DNA of 64,000 nucleotides, taken from NCBI GenBank assembly GCA_033032865.1, contig JAWHQI010000272.1:1736001-1800000 (forward strand), given 5' to 3'. The stretch is from Dactylorhiza incarnata (Eukaryota; Streptophyta; Magnoliopsida; Asparagales; Orchidaceae). Below, piece after piece: positions 10,976 through 21,337 of this stretch (within the stretch, counting starts at the first letter, position 1; every line of letters begins with the position of its first letter). The notes under the pieces were generated by a model. The model was not told the DNA's origin. It was given only the letters and a program-made list of their open reading frames with translations, and searched no databases. Both the position numbers and the translations under genes were made by a program.

Positions 10976-12181
10976 CTAGCTAATGGGCCTATGAAAAAGA
11001 AAATGCACAGGTAACTGTTCTAATATGCGCATCGGTAGCGGGTACCGATACGGAGACAGAGCAGTCACCCCTCTACCTAAATATAAATACCTGCTCCTCA
11101 CAGGTAGAGGGTAGAGAATGTAAGAAAAGGAGGAGGCCTGGTCCTCACTCATCTCACAAAACACATCCTTGCCTAGCAAGGTATCGTCACCAGGGAGGCA
11201 GCAGGAGGAAAAGGCAATGAGTGGAGCTTCCTCAACGGAGGGGGAATAAACCTCCTCACATATGAGGATACACTCATCATTGACTTGAGCATCATGCTCC
11301 AAGTCCTCCTGATGTACCTGTGAAGACTCAACCTGCACAGGCTCAGATGAAGAAAGGGGATCAAGAAATAAAGAAGACGAAGAACATAAATAAACATCAA
11401 TCGGGGGAGTGATCCCGGTCTCACTCCCGGCAGGATCCAAGGGTAGATCACTATCATCATCGTAAATATCATAGCAAGGGGGACTTGAGAACTCAGGAGC
11501 CTCAGTGGTGATTTGGACCTCCTCGTCCCATGAAGAAGTGCAAACCTCCTCATCAGAGAGAGTATCCTCCTCATCCCACCAAGGTGCATCATCGTGTTCA
11601 AAGTATTCATTCTCCCCCTCAGGGAAAATGACATCCTCATCCCACTTTGGAGCACCCTCCGAGTCAGAAGCATCACCCAGCTCCTTTACTTCGATAGGAT
11701 CATAAAGAATATGTGTAGAAAAATCTTGCAAAGAAACTGGAGGGACAAAAATATTCGGTTCCTCCGCAAAAAGATCTGCTAAATCCTCCCCGATGGAAAG
11801 AATACTTTCCTCATCATACTCAGGTGCATCTAGGAGCTCCCATTCCTCTCCTTGTTGGCTCACAGATAAGTGATCATCATCACTGGGAGTGAAGCCATAA
11901 ACAGGGAGTGAGGAGTCCGTGCACGAGACAAGCTCAGGGGTAAAGGGCACAATTGCCTCCATGGGTAAAGAATGAGCGATAGGGGCAATGTTGTCCTGAG
12001 TGGAGGGGTGGCGGTCAGGCTTGAAAAGACTAGGACAGTCCTTCAATTCATGACCCTCTCCTCGACACAACAAGCAAACAATGTTCCTACACTGCCTAGC
12101 ATTCAACTCATTCATTTGGTCTATATAATAAACCACCTTATCATTAAAGCTAGGTGAAATATCCCATGACGACATTTTCAA
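10976..12181 (-). CDS. Gag-like protein with CCHC zinc knuckle and acidic tail, 401 aa
   Basis: This is the only ORF of the element, uninterrupted for 401 codons, starting MKMSSWDISPSF about 250 bp after the 5' LTR (minus strand). A zinc knuckle CLLCRGEGHELKDC (C36, C39, H44, C49; CX2CX4HX4C) is followed by about 340 residues of acidic, low-complexity sequence. Within it an aromatic-acidic motif recurs: APEYDEE (119-125), APKWDED (177-183), APWWDEE (199-205), SSWDEE (216-221). No capsid domain is visible upstream of the knuckle, so it is shorter at the N-terminus than a normal Gag. It may bind element RNA. The intact frame next to complete loss of pol suggests either a very recent insertion or selection for this product. 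Confidence 0.75.
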   Translation of the reverse strand: MKMSSWDISPSFNDKVVYYIDQMNELNARQCRNIVCLLCRGEGHELKDCPSLFKPDRHPSTQDNIAPIAHSLPMEAIVPFTPELVSCTDSSLPVYGFTPSDDDHLSVSQQGEEWELLDAPEYDEESILSIGEDLADLFAEEPNIFVPPVSLQDFSTHILYDPIEVKELGDASDSEGAPKWDEDVIFPEGENEYFEHDDAPWWDEEDTLSDEEVCTSSWDEEVQITTEAPEFSSPPCYDIYDDDSDLPLDPAGSETGITPPIDVYLCSSSSLFLDPLSSSEPVQVESSQVHQEDLEHDAQVNDECILICEEVYSPSVEEAPLIAFSSCCLPGDDTLLGKDVFCEMSEDQASSFSYILYPLPVRSRYLYLGRGVTALSPYRYPLPMRILEQLPVHFLFHRPIS

Positions 12182-12410
12182 AATTCAAAGCAGATAAAAA
12201 GAAACTGAAATTCTTTGCAAGGAAATCTACACAACTAGAAAAACTCCTTGAATAAAACTTGCCTAAAACTTTAAAATAGGGGAGGAAAAAATAAAAACAA
12301 ACAAAAGATAATTAAAAGGCAAACAAAAATAATAAAGCGGCTATACACACTGGAAGAACTACTATCTCGCGGCTCTCCCTCTCAAGAAAACTCACACGAC
12401 TGTGTTCCCT

Positions 12411-12428
12411 GGCAACGGCGCCAAAAAC
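12411..12428 (-). promoter_or_regulatory. Primer-binding site of gag-only element (TGGCGCCGTTGCC)
   Basis: On the minus strand the LTR end GCATCA is followed by AGTTTTTGGCGCCGTTGCC. This phrase is characteristic of Athila/Tat-group gypsy elements rather than of the tRNA-Met-primed chromoviruses elsewhere in the window. Confidence 0.85.
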
Positions 12429-12429
12429 T

Positions 12430-14090
12430 TGATGCAATGATTCGGCAAGTGCACCGGTCGCGCAAGTAATAATAATGGGGAAAATCCCCGAGTGTCGGTC
12501 TCTTGAGGAACACAGTAAGGTGGAGTTAGGTTTCGAGGAAGGACTTGAGATTGAAGTCCTTAAATCGGATGGAATGCGGGGGAGTTGGGTTGGCTTTTGG
12601 AAAATAAAATAAAAGCTATCAACTACTCCTATGCAATGCCGCTATGCAATGCTTCGCTTGGCGGGATGGAGACTAGGCAGGCCTTGAGCGCGCTGCATCG
12701 CAAGGGCGGATGGACGAGTAGGCAAGCGGAATTGAACTGTGCAGGCCTTGAGCGCACTGCTTCGTTAGGCGGGATGGAATACGGGCTGCGATGCCACGCT
12801 TCGGTAGGCGGATGGGCGAGTAGGCTAACAGAATGAGGGTCGCAAGCACCTCTTCGACAAGCACGCCACTAGCAATTGCTAGTGCGGCACACGAACGTGA
12901 CGGCGGAATGGAAATGGACGGCGGCGCACCTCAAGCAACTCATATAGATAAATTACACAGTCACATAGACATGAAATATATATGTAAATATAACTAATTC
13001 AAGTGCCACTTCATCATCATGATTAGATCTAGCTACAAATACATCAAAAAGAGAAGAATAAGGCAAGAAATCGACCGAATCTGAAGTCTCGTTGTAGATT
13101 CACGGTTGGAATCGCCGGGTTGTCAATCCGCGTCCAAGCTCGGTCCGCAACTACGTCCGGGGTAGAGAGAGCTGTCACGACTCTCCAATGGACCCGTCTT
13201 CTTCGTGTCACGATCCGGTAGAGGTTGAAAACTTCCTCTTGCTTGATGGCAATGGCGGCTAGGTCTTCCTTTGAAGCTCTTGGATGAAGGAGGAGACCGA
13301 GAGGAAACTCCGGCTCAAGATTGGCGTGAAGAACAAGCCCGGAGCACCTCCAGATGGTGGGCGGCGGTGGAGGGGCAAAACTGGCGCGGAACGGCGGAAG
13401 AACGGCGAAAAAATGCGGAAGATCTGACCTAAATCGTGAGCAGGTCGATTTATAGGCGCTGGAATAAACAGTGCGCACGGTCAGTGGCGCACGACCAGTG
13501 GTCGTGCGCACTAGAATTCGGTGATCGTGCGCTCTGCCTGGACGGAACCTGCTAAGACAGAAATTATGAAATAACATGTTCGCATGACCAGTGGCGCACG
13601 ACCGGTGGTCGTGCGCACTATCGTAGGTGGTCGTGCGCACTGATTGAAACAGAACTCAAGAAATTGATGATAAGCGCGCACGAACAGTGGCGCACGACCG
13701 GTGGTCGTGCGCACTAGCGTAGATGGTCGTGCTCACTGCACCAAACAGAACTCATAAAAAAGCGTTAAGTGCACACGATCAGTGGCGCACGACTAGTGGT
13801 CGTGCGCAATAGAACCGGTGATCGTGCGCAGTGTTCCTGTGCAGAATTGCACCGGAAACACCTGCACGACACCTGTTTCAGCGTACGACACCAGTCTAGC
13901 CACTGAAAGTGGGACTTAACATCGCAAGAAAACTAATAACAAAGAAAGATACGAAATAACACCAAAATGGGCCTAGAAGTGCACATAGCAAGTGATAACA
14001 AATAAGCTAAAACAAGGCTAAAGTGCAGTGGAATGACTAGATAAACGGCCCAGTTGAGTCCATATATGTGTATATAATCGGGACTCATCA
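12430..14090 (-). repeat. LTR of gag-only element (5' LTR on the minus strand)
   Basis: 1661 bp, nearly identical to 7578-9239, with a few dozen substitutions and a short indel near the end. It carries the second copy of the palindromic array (13471-13832) and the minus-strand TATA box at about 13447-13455. Confidence 0.92.
13471..13832. repeat. GTGCGCAC/GACC-GGTC palindromic array, right LTR
   Basis: Same structure as 8619-8980. Differences between the copies (GCATGACC, GACTAGTGG, GTGCTCAC) are single-base changes that weaken individual palindromes. Confidence 0.9.
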
Positions 14091-14095
14091 AAGGC

Positions 14096-14394
14096 CAGCC
14101 TCTTTTCTGCTTTTCATGTATTGCCGGCCTGCGTGTCGATGTATGTTTTGGAGTTTCTATACATTTGACACATGTAAGGCCTTAAGGCCGTAACTTTATT
14201 TGTTTCATTCCTGGGATAGTGGACAATTCTAAATGATGTTTAATCCAAATGTTTCCGCATACGCTTTTTATACTCTCGTGTAGTTGTTGTTCTTTTCTGA
14301 TTGTCACCTTATAATGACCGGCTAGTGTGTATAGTATGGCGTGGGGTCCCGGCCGGACCTACTGTTATATTATTTGTACTGGCAAGGTGTTACC
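14096..14394 (+). repeat. 3' LTR of Tekay-A, second segment
   Basis: Continues the LTR interrupted at 7577: GGCCAGCC, the conserved TTGCCGGCCTGCGTG, and the end TATGGCGTGGGGTCCCGGCC...GTGTTACC. The last block is shared by all four Tekay LTR ends in the window (31742, 44599, 51326). Confidence 0.9.
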
Positions 14395-14828
14395 GACCTC
14401 CTCACTCACCCCCTTGGGGCTGGGCGAGTTGGGGCCTAGCGCCTCCCCACTCGCCCCCTTGGGCCTGGGCGAGTGGGGGTATGGGACCTCCCCACTCCCC
14501 CCCTCCTAGGGAACTGGGCGAGTGGGGGTCGAATGCCTCCCCACTCCTCCCCGCTGGAACCTCCTTCCTGGATTGCAGGTCGAGAGTGCTCTCGCCCACT
14601 TGCTGAGGCGAGACCTCCGGACCACTTCCTCTCCTGCCTTCGCCTATCGTGGAGAAAGTTAGCTGCAAGGTCTGCAGGACCTCCTACTTGAAACTTTCAA
14701 ATATCTCTAATGTCACTCCAACCACTGGGGGCTGCGAGTGGCCTGGGTCAGATCCTCCACCTCCAGCCTTGGAGCTCATCTTGAGAGTTTCTTGAGTTGG
14801 TCACTCTCCACGCTCACCGCACCATAAA
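14395..14828 (-). mobile_element. Internal 5' end of minus-strand family G element
   Basis: Directly downstream (minus strand) of the family G LTR at 14829-16233. After TTTA the sequence TGGTGCGGTGAGCGTGG is a candidate primer-binding site. The gag start lies at 14779. The element is truncated at 14395 by the Tekay-A insertion; the rest must lie left of the window. Confidence 0.7.
14402..14779 (-). pseudogene. N-terminal gag-like fragment of family G element
   Basis: On the minus strand an ATG at 14779 opens MSSKAGGGGSDPGHSQPP... for 31 codons, then a TAG at 14686-14684. The same frame continues for about 90 more codons of Gly/Pro/Glu-rich sequence with GGEWGG repeats to a stop at 14402. Position just after the LTR suggests gag. 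Low complexity and the stop mean it is not functional, and the coding status is tentative. Confidence 0.4.
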
Positions 14829-16233
14829 TGTTGAAACCAAGACTTGAGAACAAGACTTAGTCTCTGTGGAGTTCGGGCCCTCAACAAGTTGAGGGGTGAC
14901 CAATACTTACTCCTACGAAGGGAGAGCTCTAGGCTAAGGGGCTAAGGAACTAGGAACAAGGCCAAGGGCTTAGCGAGGAGGTCCCGCCACACACCCAGAA
15001 GATCTTAGAGCGCTTCCCCTCCCAAGCCAATGCTAAGATTGGGCACCCTTTGGAGGCTCTCCTCACCCACTAGAGAGATTTGGGGAGAGAGATAGCCAAA
15101 AGAGAGATCTAGAGAGAAGTCCCTCCAAATGGTGCCCCATTGGTCCTATTTATAGGATTTTGAACTTGGTCTGCAAATAACCACAATCTGGCCTACGAGA
15201 TTACCAAAATACCCCCGGATTGGGCATGCGAATAGTCAAATCCCACTGTTCCGAGGCGCTAAACGCAGACCACCTCCTCTCTACGGGGTTGGGGCGAGGC
15301 GAGCTGGAAGGGTGCCTCCCTCATGAGCTCTCCCCCTTTTGCTGAGGAGCGGAGGAGAGAGGAGCTCGCCCCCCCCCCCCCCCCCTTGCTGGGAGCGGGG
15401 CGAGAGGAGCTCGCCCCCTCTTGCTGGGAGCGGGGGCGAGAGTAGCTCGCCCCCCTTGCTGGGAGCGGGGCGAGAGGAGCCTGCCCCTCCTGCTGGGAGC
15501 GGGGCGAGAGGAGCTCGCCCCCTCCTTGGGAGTGGGGGCGAGAGGAGCTCGCCCCTTCCTGCTGGGAGCGGGGCGAGAGGAGCTCGCCCCCTCCTGCTGG
15601 GAGTGGGGGTGAGAGGAGCTCGCCCCCTCCTGCTGGGAGCGGGGCGAGAGGAGCTCGCCCCCTCCTTGCTGGGAGCGGGGCGAGAGGAGGTCGCCCCCTC
15701 CTTGGGAGCGGGGGAGAGAGGAGATCGCCCCCTTTGCTGGGAGCGGGGCGAGAGGAGCTTGCCACCTCCTTGCTAGGAGCGGGGCCGAGAGGAACTCGCC
15801 CCCCTTGCTGGGAGCGGGGCGAGAGGAGCTCGCCCCTCCTTGCTGGGAGCGGGACGAGAGGAGCTCGCCCCCTCCTTGCTGGGAGCGGAGGCGGCAGGAG
15901 CTCGCCCCCTCTTTGCTGGGAGCAGGGCGAGAGGAGCTCGCCCCCTCCTGCTGGGAGCGGGGCGAGAGGAGCTCGCCCCCCTTGCTGGGAGAGGAGCGAG
16001 AGGAGCTCGCCCCCTCCTTGGGAGCGGGGGCGAGAGGAGCTCGCCCCCTCCTTGGGAGCGGGGAGAGAGGAGCTCGCCCCCATCTTGCTCGCCTCCTACA
16101 CGATCTGGGCGAGTGGGAGGTCTCTACCTCCACCGCTCCCCCTCCTCTCTCCCTGCCCTGGAACTTGCTGGAAAACGGTGTCAAAAATACCTCATGGGTC
16201 CCAGGGCCCACTCGAAGAATACAGGGTTGTACA
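14829..16233 (-). repeat. Family G LTR, minus strand (5' LTR of a GC-rich element)
   Basis: 1405 bp. On the minus strand it begins TGTACAACCCTG (at 16233) and ends ...GGTTTCAACA (at 14829). The ends match two plus-strand copies: 30044-30766 (TGTACAACCCGG...TTTCAACA) and 34277-34948 (TGTACAACCCTC...GTCAACA). A minus-strand TATA box (CCTATAAATAGG) lies near 15154-15165. U5 contains the block GGCGGGACCTCCTCGC shared with the other copies. No direct repeat flanks it, as expected if it is one LTR of a longer element. Confidence 0.85.
15340..16080. repeat. GGCGAGaggAGCTCGCC array, about 20 units of ~37 bp
   Basis: The unit is close to CCTTGCTGGGAGCGGGGCGAGAGGAGCTCGCCCC. Each carries a self-complementary GGCGAG/CTCGCC pair around GAGCTC. 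Small indels sit in the C and G runs, including 18 C at about 15369-15386. It is located in U3 of the family G LTR, upstream of its minus-strand TATA box. Long frames on both strands across this array (for example 15259-16211 minus, 15734-16398 plus) are products of the repeat. Confidence 0.95.
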
Positions 16234-16470
16234 GGTCTCTTGCTGGCGAGATCCAGGGGCGTATTGAGTGGTCTTGGGAGCGGTCCCTCCCTGTGCAGCG
16301 GAGAGATGATCCATCATTCCTTCCGAAAGTGGTCGCGGCGTCGGCTTCATGAACTCATGGCGAGTGCTCTGAGAGAGAAAATGAGGAACAGTGATTGAAA
16401 GATGGGCAAGCTAAAGACAACAGCTGGGGCCGTATTTATAGCGAAGTGGAGGGCCCCACCAAGAAGATTC
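16234..16470 (-). other. Unassigned remnant with promoter-like sequence
   Basis: On the minus strand GCTATAAATACGGCCCC (TATA at 16440-16433) is followed by a pyrimidine-rich TTCCTCATTTTCTCTCTC leader and an ATG (ATGAAGCCGACGCCG) opening 38 codons that run into the family G LTR. It could be the 5' end of a disrupted host gene or another LTR remnant. The other side of the element H insertion (29952-30043) would be its upstream continuation. Confidence 0.3.
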
Positions 16471-17726
16471 TGATGGGGACCATCCCTTCAGCCCCTCTCT
16501 TTTGCCCACCCCAGATGATGAAGACCCCTTCACCGAGCCTCATTTGGTAGGGCATGTTGCTGATTAAGACCCCCACATCCACTTGGTTGGGGATACTGAT
16601 GATACTGCTGCTGGCCTGATGATCTTGATGGAGGTCGTTGATCCCCGACATAGAGAGTTCGTGGATTGGGACGGTCGTTGCCGCAAGTTCGAAGACACGT
16701 CGTTTCTTCGCCTTCGCCGCGACGTTCTACGCCAACGCCGCGACGTTCTTCGCCATCGCCGCTACAACCTCCGTCCGCGACACAAGAATATTAATTAATA
16801 ATTATAATTATTAATTAATTTTATCATGCTTTTAAAATAAGAATATTTTAATTAATAATTATTCTTATAATTATTAATTAAAATTGTCATGCTTTATTTT
16901 ATTTTATTAGAACTTGTCATGTTTGTTTTATTGTTTTAATTTGGACTGCGTTTAACCGCTGTGATTGTAAAGCCTATATAAGGCTATGTTTTGGAGGATT
17001 TGGATTAACAAGGAATGAAATAAGAAATTGAAAGCCCTAATTCTCTCCTCTTGATTTTCCCTCTCCCTCTTCCTTGGCCGCCCCCTACCTTCTCCCCCTC
17101 TCCTAGTTCGGCCAGGCCGACCCCCCTCCTCTCCTCCTCCTTCTAGCCGTCGGCCGCCCCCTCCTCGTGGAAATCCGCCCACCCTTCTCCCTCTCTCTAC
17201 CGTTTCTCCCTCTACATTCTCTCACGCATCAAGGCGGTCTTGGGCTTATTCGTAGCGGCGGGATTTGAAGGCGACGGTGCACATCTTCAAGGACTCCCCT
17301 CCGGCGACCACCTCCGTGAATAACGTAGGACTTTCTACAACCCGGATCTACTATTCCGGGAGGGTAACGCTTTCTACCTCTTGAGCGATTCTTCAATAGT
17401 TATTTGTGGTGGATAGGAATTATGATGAATTTTCCAACATTGATCTTTTCGCGATCCTTCTCATTTGTGATAGTTTAATGATCTTGAATTATTTTTACTC
17501 GACGAGGAGTGGCGATTCTCTTTTGCCTTTGTTGGGGAGGATCCTCCTATTTCCGGAGTTTTGCTTTTTCGGAGGATCTTCTTATGGTTGTCTTTGCGTG
17601 ATAGTTGTGAAGGACCCACTCGTAGGTGGCTGCGTTTGTTCATCCGATTAGGTGTTATTTAGAGACGATCTCGCGACCCACTCGATCACGCAAGTGAGAG
17701 CGACCCGAACACTCAAGCCTACATCA
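16471..17726 (+). repeat. 5' LTR of element H (1256 bp)
   Basis: Begins TGATGGGGACCATCCC and ends AGCCTACATCA. The first 330 bp are the U3 reading of the internal ORF's C-terminus. It then has an AT-rich ATTAATTAATAATTATAATT stretch (16786-16890), a TATATAAGG box near 16975, a CT-rich leader and a segment ending ACTCGATCACGCAAGTGAG. It matches 20784-21337 plus 29231-29951. Confidence 0.9.
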
Positions 17727-17729
17727 ATT

Positions 17730-17741
17730 TGGTATCAAAGC
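17730..17741 (+). promoter_or_regulatory. Primer-binding site of element H (TGGTATCAAAGC)
   Basis: Follows the 5' LTR end after three bases and is complementary to the 3' end of initiator tRNA-Met, with AA in place of the more common AG at positions 9-10. Confidence 0.8.
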
Positions 17742-18146
17742 GAGGTTCGTGTCAATTTCTAAATTGATACATACCTTGGGATTTTCGTAGAACGACGGCA
17801 CTGGCAATTTTCACACGATTTGGCATTCAAAATTTAAAAATAAAATTTCTTCGGTCTGCGAATAGCGGTCTAAAATTCTCATTTGTTTTGCGAAATTCAA
17901 AAAAAAATTTCTGGATATTCTACTTATTATTTTCTGTAAGAAAATCAAAAAATATTTTCACTCACCTTAGTTATTAGGCGGGAATAAAATTATCTTTCGT
18001 AAAAATTTTGGCTTGATCTAAATTTGTGGTGTGCGAATAGCAGCCTTAAAATTTTTATTTTTTAGCGAAAATTAAAAACAAAAATTTTTTTTCAAATCTG
18101 CGTACTATTTTCTACAGGAAAATAAATAAAAAAATATATTTTAAAT

Positions 18147-18645
18147 TCTGGAAAGTCAACTTCAAAATTCAAATTTTTGAAATTCAAAATTCAAATTTCT
18201 GAAATTCAAAATTCAAATTCAAAATTCAAAATTCAAATTTAAAATTCAAATTTTTGAAATTCAAAATTCAAAATTCTGAAATTCAAAATTCAAATTCAAA
18301 ATTCAAATTTTTTAAATACAAAATTCAAATTCAAATTTCAAATTTTTGAAATTCAAAATTCAAATTTTTGAAAATTCAAAATTCAAATTTAAAATCCAAA
18401 TTTTTGAAATTCAAAATTCAAATTTCTGAAATTCAAAATTCAAATTCAAAATTCAAAATTTTGGAATTCAAAATTAAAATTTCTGAAATTCAAAATTCAA
18501 ATTTCTGAAATTCAAATTCAAAATTCAAATTTTTGAAATTCAAAATTCAAATTCAAAATTCAAATTTTTGAAAATTCAAAATTCAAATTCAAAATTCAAA
18601 ATTTTGAAATTCAAAATTCAAATTCAAAATTCAAATTTCTGAAAT
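18147..18645. repeat. AAATTCAAAATTCAAATTT tandem array in element H
   Basis: About 500 bp of imperfect repeats built from AAATTC / GAATTT / CAAAATT words, for example AAATTCAAATTTTTGAAATTC. The units are self-complementary, so the array can fold. It lies in the leader between the primer site and the ORF; no coding is visible there. Confidence 0.92.
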
Positions 18646-19026
18646 TTTCGGATTTGTCGGCATTTAGTAAAAACCTCAAAATTTTAAAAATTGTCAAAAA
18701 AAAAATCTGAAAATTTTCGTGTAACTTCCTGCTCTTATTTCCAACAACATTAAAACAGCAAATTTTTCGATTCGACCACGTTAGGTTGGCCTACAAATTG
18801 GAGACATTATAATTTTGTCTGTGTCAGCACATGAACTTTCACTAGTAATGACTACTAGGCTGAATCCGGGTATCCCCCGGCACTCTCATGAATAACTGCA
18901 CCACCGACTAATTTAAAGGAGTTAGGTAAGGGTCAGAATGACGCTGTGAAGGTGATTAGGTTCAGTCGCGACCCGAAACACCGATTTTGAGCAAATTTTA
19001 AACACAGTGAGAAGTGGTGCAGGCTC

Positions 19027-21111
19027 GTGGTGGATAGTGTTTGCCATACTAACGCCATCACGGATAATGCAGTAGCTAGGATGTTGGTGACCACTGCGCC
19101 ACATCCTTGCAATTATCGTCTCGTATGTCCGGATGAGAGCACTATCTTAGTGTCCATGCGATGTTTGGTGCCCCTCACCATCCAAGCTTATTCTGAGCTC
19201 ATTTGGTGTGACGTCCTTCCTATGAAGGAATTCCTTATTTTGTTGGGACACCCGTGGCTCGCTAGCCATGACGTTAGTTTTGACGCCCAGAATAACACCC
19301 TAGACTTTACACATAGGTGTCAACTAACATATCTTAGGTCCAGCCCGCCCAGGAAGCCCAAAGTCCCATCTGGAGACGCTCGCGGCACGGTTGAGTTGAC
19401 ACCATCCGGTGCAGACACACATGGGGATTTTGACACTGTCAGTCAAAATCAGCCCTTAGTTTGTGTTAGCCACTCTGAGGCAAACACACCGAGTTTGAGT
19501 ATGGGGCCCGAGCCCGGCCCTGTTAGTCCCAGCCTGCCCATAGACATTTTCCCAGTTGAGGCACCCTCGACTGACTTAGTGCCTGAAATTGATGCTGCTC
19601 TGATTAGCCAACCTCTACTTGATCCCGTTAGCCTTAGGGAGCCTTCTGTTGGCCAACCCGAGGACATTCAGGAGGTTGAAGAAAATTCTGAAAGTGGGTT
19701 GAGTGAATCTGATGCTGATGGTGAGACGGTTGAGGAGATAGGGCGAGCCTTATCGACTCCTCACATTTTTTATGGTGGAATTAGGGCTCGTGCATTTCCT
19801 GTGTCATTTAGTGGGGAGGACAAATGGTCCAATCCATTATCTGTGGGTAGTAGTTGTGTGGGCACATTCTCTGCACTAGTGGACCCTAGGCTAGTGTTAG
19901 CGCCCCCACTAAACCTTCACCCATTTAAGGTTGCTTGGGTTTCCCCTACTTCAGCCCCGATCTGGAAGTATGGCATGGAGCCCGTTACCGCCGCGGGGCG
20001 GGTTGAGTGGTTTCGTTGGGTTGTCTTTCCCATGCTAGCTGATCTTAATTATTGGGATCGCCCTAGGATGACCCTGAATTTAATTTCATATAATGAATTA
20101 GTAGGTGTTTCAAGAGGTCTTAATCCACCCAAACATGATGAATTGGTGCTAGCCGACCCATCTGGGTCCATTCACTTTGTAGTCACCGCACCCATTGGAG
20201 AATCCCGCAATAAGGAAGATTCGGTTTTAGTAAATCATTCCCCTGGACAGTTGCCAATTGGCAAGTTAGACAGCAATGTCAGTATTGTCTCCACTATTCG
20301 TCGAATAGTTGTCGTTCTAGAAAGTTTTGCTTTACATTTGAGAGTTTTTGCTGAGAGGGGCCCAAACCCGATTTTCAATGACTCGAAATATTTTTCACTC
20401 TTTTTAGCTCCACTGCATCTAGCTCCTCCTTCGTTCCCCTCCACAAAAATTTCTATTGGGTTGAGAGGTGAGTGGGGTAGCATGTTGTTCACTCTCATGG
20501 TGATCTCCAGAGGTAAGATGTCTTTTGATATTGTAGCACTTTCCCCTTCTTTTTCATATGCTATGATCAAGGTCCCCGGGGCCAACTTTTTGCTTGACAG
20601 GTTGCCACAGGTTGAGGACTCGTTTGGGCCATGCTGGGCCCTTTGCTGCTTCCTGCCCCCATGGCCGGATGGGCCACCTTCATGGCCCGCTCCCTCGAAT
20701 GTACTCCTCCAGGTTGTTGCTCTACCACGCCGGCTCCTTCGAGCCCACTCATCGGTGATGAGTGTTTTTGAGTGGGGGAGGATTGATGGGGACCATCCCT
20801 TCAGCCCCTCTCTTTTGCACACCCCAGATGATGAAGACCCCTTCACCGAGCCTCATTTGGTAGGGGATGTTGCTGATGAAGACCCCCACATCCACTTGGT
20901 TGGGTATACTGATGATACTGCTGCTGTCCTGATGATCTTGATGGAGGCCGTTGATCCCCGACATAGAGAGTTCGTGGATTGGGACGGTCGTTGCCGCAAG
21001 TTCGAAGACACATCGTTTCTTCGCCTTCGCCGCAACGTTCTACGCCAACGCCGCGACGTTCTTCGCCATCGCCACTACAACCTCCATCCGCGACACAAGA
21101 ATATTAATTAA
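19027..21111 (+). pseudogene. Retroviral protease-like ORF of element H, open into the 3' LTR
   Basis: An open frame of 694 codons without a clear start (first ATG 19081). The N-terminal ~100 residues match the gypsy aspartic-protease pattern: DSVCHTNAI, MRCLVPLTIQAYSELIWCDV, ILLGHPWLASHDVSF. At the active site the usual D-S/T-G reads D-S-V, so proteolysis is doubtful. The middle is Pro/Ser/Glu-rich. The last ~109 codons lie inside the 3' LTR and include DWDGRCRKFEDTSFLRLRR and an Arg-rich end. The 5' LTR carries the same coding sequence. No reverse transcriptase or integrase motif follows. Likely a non-autonomous derivative's only product or its relic. Confidence 0.6.
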
Positions 21112-21337
21112 TAATTATAATAATTTAATTATAATTATTAATTAATTTTATCATGCTTTTAAAATAAGAATATTTTAATTAATAATTATCCTTATAATTA
21201 TTAATTAAAATTGTCATGCTTTATTTTATTTTATTAGAACTTGTCATGTTTGTTTTATTGTTTTAATTTGGACTGCGTTTAACCGCTGTGATTGTAAAGC
21301 CTATATAAGCCTATGTTTTGGAGGATTTGGATTAACA
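20784..21337 (+). repeat. 3' LTR of element H, first segment
   Basis: Starts TGATGGGGACC after a GAGTGGGGGAGGAT polypurine tract (20770-20783). It breaks at TAACA (21333-21337), the target duplication of Copia-1, and resumes at 29236. Confidence 0.9.

Larger units (their letters stand above)
7578..14090 (-). mobile_element. Gag-only non-autonomous Ty3/gypsy element (Athila/Tat-type primer site)
   Basis: Two nearly identical LTRs (7578-9239 and 12430-14090) flank 3.2 kb of internal DNA, with a perfect 5-bp target duplication AAGGC (7573-7577 / 14091-14095). Orientation is minus: the primer-binding site TGGCGCCGTTGCC lies next to the right LTR and the polypurine tract AGTCTGGGGGTG next to the left LTR, both read on the minus strand. 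The internal region holds one ORF (10976-12181) and no protease, RT, RNase H or integrase, so mobility must depend on an autonomous partner. The LTRs differ at only about 1-2% of positions by eye, so the insertion is young. Confidence 0.93.
3679..14394 (+). mobile_element. Tekay-A: Ty3/gypsy chromovirus fragment with complete (interrupted) 3' LTR
   Basis: A pol fragment (3680-~5515) is followed by a GGGACGAAATT box, a polypurine tract (5577-5591) and a 3' LTR that starts TGTAACACCCC at 5593. The LTR is split by the minus-strand gag-only element and resumes at 14096, ending GTGTTAC(C) at 14394. The left end of the pol fragment is the SIRE-A insertion point. The right side joins the internal region of a minus-strand family G element (GACCT at 14395-14399 should be half of the target duplication). 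Confidence 0.9.

Noticed and set aside
15259..16398. Overlapping long ORFs on both strands (up to ~300 codons)
   Set aside because: They translate the ~37-bp GC-rich LTR array; the absence of stops follows from its composition and regular unit, and the peptides are pure repeats.
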